Source: Solanum dulcamara
Lineage: Eukaryota; Streptophyta; Magnoliopsida; Solanales; Solanaceae
Assembly: GCF_947179165.1 (NCBI RefSeq)
Contig: NC_077238.1
Coordinates: 46,010,293 to 46,074,292 of the forward strand
Direction of reading: 5' to 3'
Length of the DNA stretch: 64,000 nt
How positions within the stretch are numbered: the first letter of the stretch is position 1; every line of letters starts with the position of its first letter. Below are positions 1 through 10,030 of the stretch, piece after piece. A program made the translations under genes and the position numbers. The notes beneath the pieces were generated by a model that was given only the letters and a program-made list of their open reading frames with translations, was not told the DNA's origin and did not search any database.

Positions 1-917
1 TAATCAAATAGATACATCATGAATTTACCTTGTCGAAATTGAACTCAAACTCATGGTTTAATTTGACTATGAGAACATATAGGGCAGAAGTATAAAATTA
101 TTCCAATGTTCGTATAGCCTTACATACATTGTAAAATAATTATCTAGTTAAATTTGAAGACCTTGCTCGAAAACCTTGAACTCTAGCTCTTCTAGTTCTC
201 TCCAATTCTTTGTCTCAAATGTTTTAAAGTGTTAATGAGAGGGAAAATCCCTTTGGGTGCTGATAAGGGGCTGATGTTGGTCCCAAAATATATTGGTAAT
301 GCCCCTCATTAAATTTGGAAAAAGTTGACTATAGGTTCCTTTCTATGGAGGATTGTACAATGCTTCACGGATCGTGAAGGTGTCTATGGAAATTGCTATG
401 GGATGGGATCCTTAGGGGTTGGAACTACGGGCTTGCTTTAAGGCTCATAGGCCCTTTGACGGGTCATAGAAGTTTATTTTGAAAAATGCACTGATGGACC
501 TCGAACTTGGGGTCTACGGACCCCTTTTGATGGGTCATAGACTTGCTCATGGAAATTGTACTTGATTAGGGGGTCCTTGAGGTAGTTCTACGGTACTTTG
601 TATGGTCCATAGACCATATCACAGGTTATGAGCATGTCTCGTGAAAGGAGGATTGGGAACTTGGCATTGAAGCCCTTCTACAGATGGACTCTACAATCCA
701 TAGAACACTCTACGAGTTGTATAGGCAACTGTGAAGAACCCTCATATCTTATAGATTCTTGGTCGATTACTGGAGTTTTATACGAAATTCTCCATATCCA
801 GAGGTGCACTCCATGGATCGTGAAGAATGCTTGTGGACCCCTTGACAACTTTCTTTTCTCAGCTTTTTTTCTTAGTTCTCGAACTTAATATATGCTAGAA
901 TAGTACAAGGTGTTACA
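1..917 (-). repeat. LTR-like fragment, start at 917, runs off the window
   Basis: On the minus strand the sequence from 917 opens with TGTAACACC, a typical plant LTR start. It then carries several short motifs of the form 'tacggatcgtgaag' and 'gacgggtcatagaag', like the first 500 bp of the H LTR near 58970-59300. A stretch near 270-320, read on the minus strand, has the same 'taatgagggg' landmark as the H LTR near 59340. The other end lies beyond the window. The 86-codon open frame at 628-888 has no recognisable domain and sits inside the LTR-like sequence, so I do not call it a gene. Confidence 0.4.
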
Positions 918-2040
918 GAGATACCGGTAATTGACATATAATCATATGAGCTATAACATGGAGTATGGTGTACTGCCTTACCAAAATGGCCCAATATGTT
1001 TGTCAATTCATAAAGGCATGATTCATGAGATAATGTGTATCCACTAAGCTAATGTCCAATTAGGAAAAATCCTATGGTGGCACATAATTGTGGAACTTGG
1101 GTAATTACCACTAGTCCAACTCGGTGCTGAGTAATTTCCCAAACAAAACATGCTTAATCATAATCATATTCCTTGAAATAGTAAAAATCTAGTAATACTT
1201 AGTTATTCATTAATACCTAAAAATTATAAGAATAAATCATTCAAATCATGTTACATAACATAGTCTTGAGAGACACTTTCATTGAAAGCATATAAATAAT
1301 GATAGTCTTTCATAATGAGAGATACTTAAATAGGAAGCATCATATTTTCATATAAACTTAGTGATACTTTATTCGAAAGGATCCTTGATTTATAAAATTC
1401 TTCACTACATAATGCATGCATAGTAACATAGCTTAAATCATGATCATAAAATACTTACATAGCATGGGTTAATGAAACTATCATTAAAAATAATGAATTA
1501 TTAGTAAATCATGCATAATAAGACCAATCATGAAGAATAAGTTGAAATTCAATAGAATCCATAAGTAAATCATGAAACTTTATAATTGGGTAAGAATAGT
1601 AGTAGAGAAATTAAGGTTTTTTGGGACTCAATGGGTGGAGAAGAATTTATTGATGAAGTTTCACATACCTTGACTGAAACCCTAGCTTAATAGCTTTGAT
1701 TCTCAATGGAGACTTGAAATCTTGAAACCCTAGATTGGTTGAGGGAGAAGACTTGAGAGAGAAGAAGCTTGAGTTGGGAGATTATGAGAGAATGGGAAGT
1801 TAGAGTCTTTAGGATTCAGTGTAACCAATTAGAATAGGCCAAAATGACACACTATATGAGTTAAAAGAGTGGAAAAAGACTAAAAAATCCCCTATAAAAT
1901 TCTACCATATAAGTTATATGGACGCATTATGTGGTCCACAAAAATTAGAGGAAACTTTTTAAACCTCCCAAAGTTTGACTCCATGAACCATGAAAGCTTA
2001 TAGGGTCCTTAAACACCATATTTCCATTTCTTAGCCAAGT
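918..2040 (-). repeat. LTR-derived sequence related to the H LTR (downstream part)
   Basis: Read on the minus strand this stretch contains 'aagctagggtttc' followed by 'aaggtatgt' (about 1655-1690). The same two landmarks occur in the same order in the H LTR at about 59519-59585. Further on, the minus strand has a 'cagcaccga' landmark near 1120 like that in H near 60138. I see no coding capacity. Boundaries with the segment before and after are uncertain, and it may be one element with 1-917. Confidence 0.35.
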
Positions 2041-2089
2041 GAGGCAATCTATGTATATCCCTATCCTAGATTTAAATCAAGCCTTCATT

Positions 2090-2800
2090 TTAATGAAGAA
2101 CAATCTCACTTTTTATATTTTGCATTCTATCTCTCAATCCCTCTCTTGAATTTAATAAGAGACAATATGTATTATAATTGTGATCAAGTAAAAAAATATA
2201 GAAAATAATAGCATAATAACTCATATTGATAACCAAACTTCCTCTATGTTTTATAACTCCACAACCATTCGTAGCCGCAACCCTAGAAAGATAGGATTTA
2301 GCCACTCATAATTTGATTCTCAAGTTTTGAATCTCCAAAATACATTCAAGAATTAAAGAGATGCAATAGAGCATAAAAACCCCTAAAAATCGTGTCTCTA
2401 AGTCTTCTGTATGTCGTTCACCAAAGTACTAATAATTAAATATCACCTAAGTGTCTTATAGTAGAATAAGAGTTTAAATATCTGGTCCTAGGTCCATGGA
2501 ACACTTGAGTCACGAATCAAACTAATTGATGAAGTCTAATTTTTGTGCCCACCTCATGGAACACATGTCGCAAAGGACACTATCTCACGAGATCGAAGAA
2601 TAATTCCCAGCTCCATGACACGCTGCCATCGCGGAGATGGGCTTCACTTTGTTTTTATTTCTTCACTTCATATTTCTTGATTTATTTCATCAACTCAACT
2701 TTTTCATTCTATTAGACTCCACTCCCATGCATTCCATCTTCAATTTAAGCTCAATTTATGTGCAACTTCACCCTACACAACATCTAATCATATTTGTAGT
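2090..2800 (-). repeat. Decayed LTR fragment related to the LTRs of element B
   Basis: Around 2170-2290 the sequence matches landmarks of the B LTRs in the same order: 'ttgtgatcaa', an A-rich run, then 'attcgtagccgcaaccct' (compare 29815-29922 and 14795-14905). The orientation is the same as B, so the element it came from lay on the minus strand. No TSD or partner LTR is visible. Two short open frames here (2090-2305 minus, 2637-2822 plus) have low-complexity hydrophobic composition and no known domain. Confidence 0.35.
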
Positions 2801-3938
2801 TCATGGATATAATTATGAATAATAATGGAATATAATGGAATTTATTCCAGAACTTAGGTATAATTTGAGTATAATTTGGAATTTTGACTTATAAATATTC
2901 CTAATATCACATGGATGTTACTAACATTCGATTCCATTTTTGGCCTGAGCGTACCTATAACATGTCATGAAATATTAGCATACATCTTAATATGTGAGGA
3001 ATGCATAATTCAAAAATATATAGTTTGTGAAATTCATCATGATAAAGAGAATAAATATTCAAATAAAAGGTTTTCATAAATATATCATTGAAGTTTAGAA
3101 GCATAATGACACCAAGGTCAATGGTGTCAAAACTGGAAAATATAGTAATGTCTATCTAGGAAGCTTCTAACATGATGGTAATGTCTACAGGTGTAAGGCC
3201 CATAGCCTATCTTTGGCTAATCAGTTAAATACTAACAACTGATTTGAACTCAATATGACTAAGTTCTCTAAGACTCACTTAAACTGAGATAAGTGGAGCT
3301 AACGTACCTTCTAGCATTGGTCTGAATCTCCATATCCGCATCATAAAATGATAAGGCATAGAAAGATGTCAGTGCATAGAATGTATGATATGTAAAATAG
3401 CTGAATTAAAATGGTACTGTAATAGATAAAATTGAACAACTGAACATGAATATGATAGACATGCAGATCATAAAATATCCTAGTACAAAAAAATAAGAAA
3501 CATATTATGATTATCTAAATCACTTAGTGCAACTACTGATCTTAAAGTGAACTTTTGAAATGAGCAACTAATAATTGAACTAAATGTTGGCTACCTGAAT
3601 ATCTATATGTAATGAATTTTTTTGAAAAGTCTTTACAACTGGTGGTCAAAATCAATTTTCATAAAACCATAACTCATAAGAATAGTATTTTAATCTAATA
3701 AAATATCATACTTTTTAGGTTAATTTGACATAAATACCATAGGGTCAGATGGAGTCTGATCTCAGCCCGATTATCTAAGCCACCACTTATCTTTCCAGGG
3801 TATGAGGCAGACATGTCTAATAGATCCATAATAAGCTCTTACTAGGGGCATACAGAGGAATCGTCTGAACCAATGGTGTTACCCTTAACCTATGCTAGCA
3901 TATATAGGTTTGGGCTTTCATTTTCATATCATATTAAT
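2801..3938. other. Unclassified intergenic repeat-like DNA, no gene seen
   Basis: AT-rich sequence without an open frame longer than about 60 codons. It includes the paired motif 'gtaatgtctat' and 'gtaatgtctac' near 3146 and 3179, which looks like LTR-type filler, but I cannot assign it to one of the elements in the window. Confidence 0.3.
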
Positions 3939-5591
3939 GTACCGTAGATTTATGATACGTAAATGCTTAAAACTTAAGAAATTACATGTATTTTAAATAT
4001 TTATTAGTAGATTTGATTATGTTTGTCGTTGTTTTGCAGGAAAATAGGTCATGGAAATGAAAAGTGAAAAATCAATGGACTACAACTATAAATTGTCTTC
4101 TACAAGCCATCCTACAAGCTATAGAAACTTCTACAAGCCATAGGTGGCATTCGCAGAAAAGGTGATGATTTTTGGGGACAACTGTGAAGCTTTGACTGGT
4201 GTCTGTACACCTAGAAATTCTTACAAGCCGTAGAAGATAAGCATATATGATGTACAGGACTTGGCCTAGGAAGAGAATATATGAACTATAGGAATTCCTA
4301 TGAGTCATAGGAAAATATCTATATAAAAAAGATAGAAGAATGACTTAAAGCTATGACTACGACTAAGCCTATGACTCGTTCAATAACCTGTGATCCGTAG
4401 GAACGAGTCGTAGACACCTAACCAACTATTTTCCCCAATTTTTCTATATTCATTTTATTTAGGATTTTTTTATGGGAACAGACCCTACACTAGGCTCCCA
4501 CCTCTCGTGCACAGTCAGGGGTTGAGCATCACCCCCAAGCCTTATCATAAATAACAAATAGAAAAATACAAGGAGGAGAACATAAACCTTACCTCCGCTC
4601 CTAGGTTGGTTCATAAGTCGGCTAACCTACTAAGGTCAGCTAACTCATTCCCAAATACAAAATAGGACTATCTAGAAACTAGAAAGCAATAAACCTATGG
4701 GAGGACTCCTCTCGGTACAAGTCGACTAAAAAAGCATAAATGAGGGAGACTCTCCCCTTCTATGAGAAAAAAGAAAGTAACCTACACTAGTCCTATTCAA
4801 CTACACTACGTATCATACATAGCTAAATTGAAGAAGAACAAGTATTCAAAACTTCTATGTCGCATGGGGTGAGAATTTTATTTAGGATTAGATGTTAATA
4901 AATACACTTTTGGTTTTTTGTTATGTTGCGCACGTTTTGGAGTTGGGAATTAAGCATAAACTACTTTTATTCCTAATTCTTGAGTTCATGGATTTTTATC
5001 ATCGTCTTTGATATTGAGATTCAACTGAAGATTTTGAATTTTCATACTCACTATTGTAAGTGCATGATTTATTTTAATCAAACTATTATGAATAGTGATC
5101 ACTTAATTATGAGTAGCTAATTCCACAACTAGGATTGTGGGAACTATGAAGAATTAATGACATAGACCTAATAAAAGTTAATTCTTAAATAGTGTACATG
5201 CATGAATTATTTTTCCTTTTGCTTTGATTGACTTTTAGCGAGTGCACGCGTTAGAACGCGTCTTATCTTTACTTTCTAGATCAAGAAGGCAATGGATGAG
5301 AAAAGAGATTATACAATAGAGATTTGAGATAATAAATCCTCATCTAATAGCTTGAATGGACCAAGATAGCTAAGCTGGGCACACTAGTAAGGGTTAGTAA
5401 AACATACACCCGTTGCATGGTGATAATCACTTATTTGCTGGTTCAAGGAATTAAGTGAAATTAACTTACCAATCTTGCATGTAACATAATAGACAATGAT
5501 TACTAATATAAGGTTCCACTTAGTTAAGAATTTGTGGGGGAACACATATATCCTAGTTTTATCTATTTTTGAAATTAATCACATTGAATAA
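3939..5591 (+). repeat. Element F 5' LTR, first part (interrupted by a retroposon and by A1)
   Basis: This stretch and 8703-8884 together look like one long LTR that ends in CA at 8884, immediately before a tRNA-Asp-type primer site. The left limit is a guess from a TGTACCG at 3939. The first 450 bp contain repeated 'ctacaagccatag' type motifs (4100-4240), and the middle carries the retroposon described at 4467-4874. The solo LTR A1 splits it at 5592. No open frame of interest. The family is Athila/Tat-like, judged from the primer site rather than from pol. Confidence 0.45.
4467..4874 (-). mobile_element. Small retroposon (SINE or 5'-truncated LINE) with 15-bp target duplication
   Basis: The 408-bp insert is bounded by a perfect 15-bp direct repeat, attttatttaggatt, at 4452-4466 and 4875-4889. 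Read on the minus strand the insert ends in CCCATAAAAA at 4467, an A-rich tail directly at the duplicated target. A long target duplication with an A-rich 3' end is the signature of target-primed reverse transcription by LINE machinery. I see neither a reverse transcriptase frame nor clear tRNA A and B boxes at its 5' end, so I cannot say whether it is a SINE or the 3' end of a LINE. It inserted into the F LTR. Confidence 0.65.
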
Positions 5592-6269
5592 TGTAATGAC
5601 CCTCAAGATCATTTTTGAGTCAATGAATTCATTTCATCATTTAGAGCATTTCTATAGCGATCCCAAGTCATTTATGACCTACTGGTACTGAATATTCAGT
5701 TGTTCATTTGGATTTTATGACTCTTTCCTTGTTTTGGAGCTTTTCAAACTTGAAAAATTAATTTTTATTAAAGCATTGGGTAAATAACCTCAAAATGGAA
5801 TTCTGGTAGTTTCACCAGCTTAGAAACAATTATTTTAGGCTAGTAGCATTGTCGGCATGAGTCTTGAGATTTTTAGTCCGAGTTCAGACCATTAGGCATT
5901 TTAGCCTTTGAAATATGTCCTAAGTTTGACATTAGTCAGCACTCTTGAAAAAATGCTAGAATGAAAAAACCTTCTACGAGAGTAGTTTTGGAATGTAGAG
6001 TTTAGTCTAGAATGACCTTTCATGCGCTTTTCGAGGCTTTTAGTCTAATCTCAAGCCCCATTATGGAATTGGTTAAAAATAGCACTTGGGTGTGGGATCT
6101 AATATTTTTTGATATGGTCTCATCTGGAAATTTTGATTGTGTCATTGAATTTATAATATCAAATTTGGTGGGGGTAGCATATCTCGTTTACACGTACAGG
6201 GTTCTGAAATATAATTGGTGTAGCTGTGTCTGTTGCCACCAATAAAGAGGCCTTGGGTCACTATATCGA

Positions 6270-6400
6270 CCCACTCTAAAGTGACCAGGGCATCGCTTAA
6301 GCAAAGGGCAATCTTGGGCTGGTATTTCTTTAGCGATAGGGCCCCTCGCTAAAGTGTCCCTTGCTTTAGCGACATGGGTCTCTCTTTAGCAAGACCTACC
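6270..6400. repeat. Cluster of inverted CTTTAGCGA motifs in LTR A1
   Basis: The 9-bp word ctttagcga at 6328-6336 is followed after 9 bases by its exact reverse complement tcgctaaag at 6346-6354, a perfect small hairpin. Variants of the same word recur at about 6364-6372 and 6393-6399, and 'tcgcttaagcaaag' lies at about 6293-6306. The cluster is absent from the A2 and G LTRs at the equivalent place, so it is specific to this LTR subfamily. Function unknown. Confidence 0.6.
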
Positions 6401-7541
6401 TCATTGGGGTAGTCTATTTTGTGATGCTTAGGGAATTATTTTATACCCATTTTTCTGTTTATTTCTACAACTTCAAATATTGATATCTCTCTCATTTCAA
6501 GTGTGATTTTATGATTCAAAGGCTAATTTATAGGTAGTTGTTGGAAGAACATATTGGAGACTTCGAAAAGTGTTGGAGAACCTTAAATTGATATACAATT
6601 TGAGCTTAACCTACTACCATAGCTTTGTTCATAGCTTAATTGGTAAAATTCTTGCATGTCTTATTTTTCGCTATTTTGAGCCCCAAATTCTATTCTATTT
6701 TGGATCAAAAGTTCGAGGAGGTGAATTAGACCATTTCACGAAGTCAATTCTGGAATTCCCATAGTAGGTCCCACTTTTCCAGTTTTTACTCTAAAATTGG
6801 TCCACCTCATATTTTAGTAATTTTAGTATTTCCATGATAGTAATAATATTGGGATACTATTCTTGATAGCGTGGAATCAATCAAAGGCCATACGAAGGGG
6901 AAAATCTCTCACAACTTGATTTAGAATGCATGCGATCGGCCTAAAAGTAGGATACACCTTTCATCTCCTTACTTAGCATGGTTAAATAATTATATGTTGA
7001 TTTATGTTAATTTGGTGGTGTTTTGATAGTTTATTATGTTCAATTCCTAGAATCCATGCCTTAGGTTATTTTGCAGGTATTTCGAGTTATGAAGCATGTT
7101 GATTCTATTGTTTGATCATCCATACCTTGTAGTGTGCCCTTATATTGGCTTGTATTTGTTGTTGAAAACATGTTTAGACTTAGCCTAGGCTTAGACTAGT
7201 GATTTCCATAGACTTGCGTACTTTTGGAGTCGTTAAGCCTTGAAATCTCTTTGACGTCGCTTCAGACAGCTTAGCTCCCGATAGACTGATGTAGAAGACT
7301 TGAGTCTGATAGTATAGGCCTTAGCTAGAAAGTAACACCGCTCTTGGAACCTTACATCCATAATTCCATCATTCTCTATTGGTTTTGGTATACTTGATTC
7401 TTGATTCAGAAGCTACTCCTCGATTCTAGTTGGATTTTGTTTGAGATTGAGTGATTTATTAATAGAAATTGATTTGGGAGTATTCCCCATAATGCTAAGT
7501 TGGATGTTGGTCCTATTTCTAATAGATTTGCCTCTATTTAT

Positions 7542-7931
7542 GGTTCAAGTCCCAATTCACTCCACGGGCATTCTTCCAGTCCATGCCTTGGTATTATAGC
7601 CTCGGTTCAAGTCTGGGGCCTTCTACGACCATGGTTAAAGTCCACCTCCATTGGCAGTCGTGGTTCAAGTCCACTGCTACTCATATCTTTGTTCAATGCC
7701 ATAGCATACTCAGCCTTGGTACAAGTCCATGGCAATATTTATACTTGGTTCAAGTCTATGATTATCCTCATCCTTTATTTTGTCAACGATTATCCTCATC
7801 TTGGTTCAAGTCCTCGGCTACACCAATCATGGTTCATGTCCTCGATTCCTTCATCTTCACTTTAGTTCAAGTCCCTTGCTCGTGATCACTTTTGGATAAA
7901 GTTTAAGGCAATTGGTTGGTTCGGTTAAAGT
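7542..7931 (+). repeat. Array of GGTTCAAGTCC motifs in LTR A1
   Basis: About ten copies of an 11-bp word close to GGTTCAAGTCC occur at irregular 25-60 bp spacing. Exact copies start at 7542, 7671 and 7803, and the rest differ by one or two bases. The word fits the Pol III B-box consensus GGTTCRANTCC. The matching zone of the G LTRs has the same array (39597-39934 and 56146-56516), whereas the A2 LTR does not. The overlapping frames at 7500-7885 are by-products of the repeats. Confidence 0.7.
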
Positions 7932-8702
7932 CCGCGAAAGGTTGTAGTAATCTTGGAAACTTCATCAATTTCTCTTTATTGATCTCAACGTTTTTGTGCA
8001 CTTGTTGGGATTATAGGAGTCCATTGTGATTTTTACTTAAACATGTGCACGAGTGTACCCGCCGGATTTATTGAATACCAATCGGATTTATTTAGTTGTT
8101 CTCTTTTTCTTTCTTTATTAGTACACGCGTGTGCATCCCATTTAGATTTTCCATTCTTGTTTCTTGTTGTGGTTTAAATTTTTAGCATTCACATTACTTT
8201 TGCATTTCTTGCTCAGTCGGCGTATGATGCCTACTAGGTACCTATAATTTTGGTACTCATACTACACTCTACATCTATTTTTGTGATGCAAGTCCGAGCA
8301 CCAGCTATCTACAGTGATATTGAGCTAGCTACAGTCTGATTCAGAGGCAAGGGTGAGCACACGACATCCTAGATATACCAGTTTCCTTTTGTATATATTA
8401 TGACTAAACATTTGCTTTTTAGATAGTCTTATTTTTGTGGTCCACTTTTTGGAATTTTATTTATTTTGTTCGTAGCTCTGTACTTGTGACTTCCAGGTTC
8501 TGGAGGGTACTTTTACTGTATACAGTTTTTGGCTAGCTTCCATTCTTTCATGTGTGATTCCTATTATTTATACTATTATTTAGTGTTGGTAATAGTTTTC
8601 TACCCTTAAATCCCATTACTTGCAATTTTGGGATATGGGTTTGCTTGCATATTGGTGGGTTATAGTAGGCGTCATCATGATTCAAGAAATCAAGTCATGT
8701 TA

Positions 8703-8884
8703 CTTTGCTATTTAATACTTGCAAACGAATCAATTAATTATTTTCATGCGATCCCATTTTTAAGAAAATAAACTGACTATCAATAAAAATAATAAATGAT
8801 TAACTTAAGTCTCATTTGTTAGGTTCTATATTTGATTAACGGTGTCTTTATACTTCTTTTGAGAAGTGTAATTTGGGCGTATCA
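8703..8884 (+). repeat. Element F 5' LTR, last part
   Basis: Sequence between the end of solo LTR A1 and the tRNA-Asp-type primer site. It ends TATCA at 8884, the usual CA end of an LTR. It should join directly to the part ending at 5591. Confidence 0.5.
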
Positions 8885-8907
8885 AATTTTGGCACTGTTG
8901 TCAGGGA
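8885..8907 (+). other. Element F primer-binding site (tRNA-Asp type)
   Basis: Reads TGGCACTGTTGTCAGGGA after a short AATTT spacer. The tRNA-Asp-complementary site used by Athila-group Ty3/Gypsy elements is TGGCGCCGTTGCCGGGGA, so 15 of 18 positions agree, and all three changes are transitions. It fixes F on the plus strand with its LTR end at 8884. Confidence 0.7.
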
Positions 8908-10030
8908 TATTTACATATTAAATGCTGAGTTGAGTTCAAAGATTGATGTGTTTCACACCCAACAAATTAGTGAGGAAGAAAAGATGCTTATAGGACAACT
9001 TGAGGAGCTAAAATTGGAGAGCCAATAACTTGATCATACTTTTATTGATGTTATCACTATTTAGAAGAGTACACTAGAGTTATGTAATAAAGTAGATAAT
9101 ATTATTTCTAAAAATTCTAGTATGTGTAAATTCGAGGATGTAAATAGCAATACAATTCATGAGTTAGGGCACATTGGACCTCATTACAATCATTTTTCCA
9201 TATTATATATGTTTAGATGATGAGATATTAATCGATTCATCTAAGACTATGGAAGAGTGTCTGGAGGAGGAACAATGTTTCTATATTCTTGAATTTATTG
9301 TTCATAAATCAGAGAATTACATTCCACACTTAGGATCCAAGAAGTGTGAAATGCGACATCTATTGCTTGAGACCTTTATTTTTGAACCACCACCCATTGA
9401 ACACAATAGAAAAGTTTATGCAAAATAGGGTGCAATTCGTATCCTCCAATTGGAAGGAAAAATAGTAAAAGAGGGTGTCGTGTCGCAACATTATATCAAA
9501 TGCTTATTGGAAGGCAACACATTTTGTTGTGTAGCATCTTATTTTTATTTTTATTTATATTATCACATTTTTGTGTTGTTGTATTTTTGAAGATTCAGGG
9601 GAAGTCTGAGTAGCTAAATTTGGAGCTAAAGAACAAGTTTTGAGCTTAAGTATGGTGTGGGCCCGACCCTTGATAAAAATTGAAAAAATGTGTTGCTAGC
9701 TAGACCCTAAAGGGTATTAAGGAGTATTTCTTAATCTTCTGCTTCATCTCTTTTCTATAAATTATTTTTGGGATAAAGCATGACTTTAAGTGTGAGGTAG
9801 AATATCCTCCAATATTTTAAGGGTGAAATATGCTATATGATTTTTTTTTATTGATTTTTTCTTTAAAAGTCCAAAAATACCAAAAGATTTTTCTTTTATT
9901 CTTCAGACTAAAAAATTTATTTAATGTTCTTAGAATTTTTAGAGCATACTTTGCCCACTCATTGGTTTTTCTTTTCGGTTCTTTTTCGAGGAGGGCCCAT
10001 TGATTCAGATAATATTTTTAAGAGTAATCT
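8908..10030 (+). mobile_element. Element F interior, truncated by A2
   Basis: About 1.1 kb of leader and interior sequence of F before A2 cuts it. One open frame (9174-9428, 84 codons) has an acidic segment near residues 25-35, but I do not recognise a Gag domain or zinc knuckle in it. Two stretches that resemble the G-rich 'aagtgtgggg' tract usually found before 3' LTRs occur at about 9646-9662 ('aagtatggtgtggg') and 9785-9796 ('ttaagtgtgagg'). This suggests F had a very short interior without pol and that A2 inserted close to its 3' end. The rest of F is not present in the window. Confidence 0.45.

Larger units (their letters stand above)
5592..8702 (+). mobile_element. A1: solo LTR of a chromovirus-type Ty3/Gypsy element
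   Basis: Begins TGTAATGACCC and ends with a decayed 'aaatcaagtcatgtta' that corresponds to the 'aaatcagg..gtgaca' end of the other LTRs here (12912, 57200). No primer site or gag follows, and the host F LTR resumes at 8703, so it is a solo LTR of about 3.1 kb. I cannot match 5-bp target duplications (aataa on the left, ctttg on the right), so the flanks have changed or the ends are off by a few bases. Landmarks in order: 'ggatcaaaagttcgaggaggtg' type block near 6700, the GGTTCAAGTCC array (7542-7931), and a TA-rich tail. The frames at 6012-6245, 6570-6764 and 7500-7885 are non-coding LTR sequence. Confidence 0.75.

Noticed and set aside
628..888. 86-codon open frame as a small gene
   Set aside because: It lies in LTR-like sequence read on the other strand and has no known domain, start context or conservation visible here.
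7542..7931. tRNA genes, suggested by B-box-like words
   Set aside because: No acceptor stem, anticodon arm or A box surrounds any copy, and the motif repeats many times in a row.
5592..8702. A complete element starting at A1
   Set aside because: No primer site or gag follows the LTR end, and the F LTR resumes at once, so it is a solo LTR.
9174..9428. Gag protein of element F
   Set aside because: Position is right, but no Gag core or zinc knuckle can be recognised in the 84 residues, so I left it as unassigned interior.
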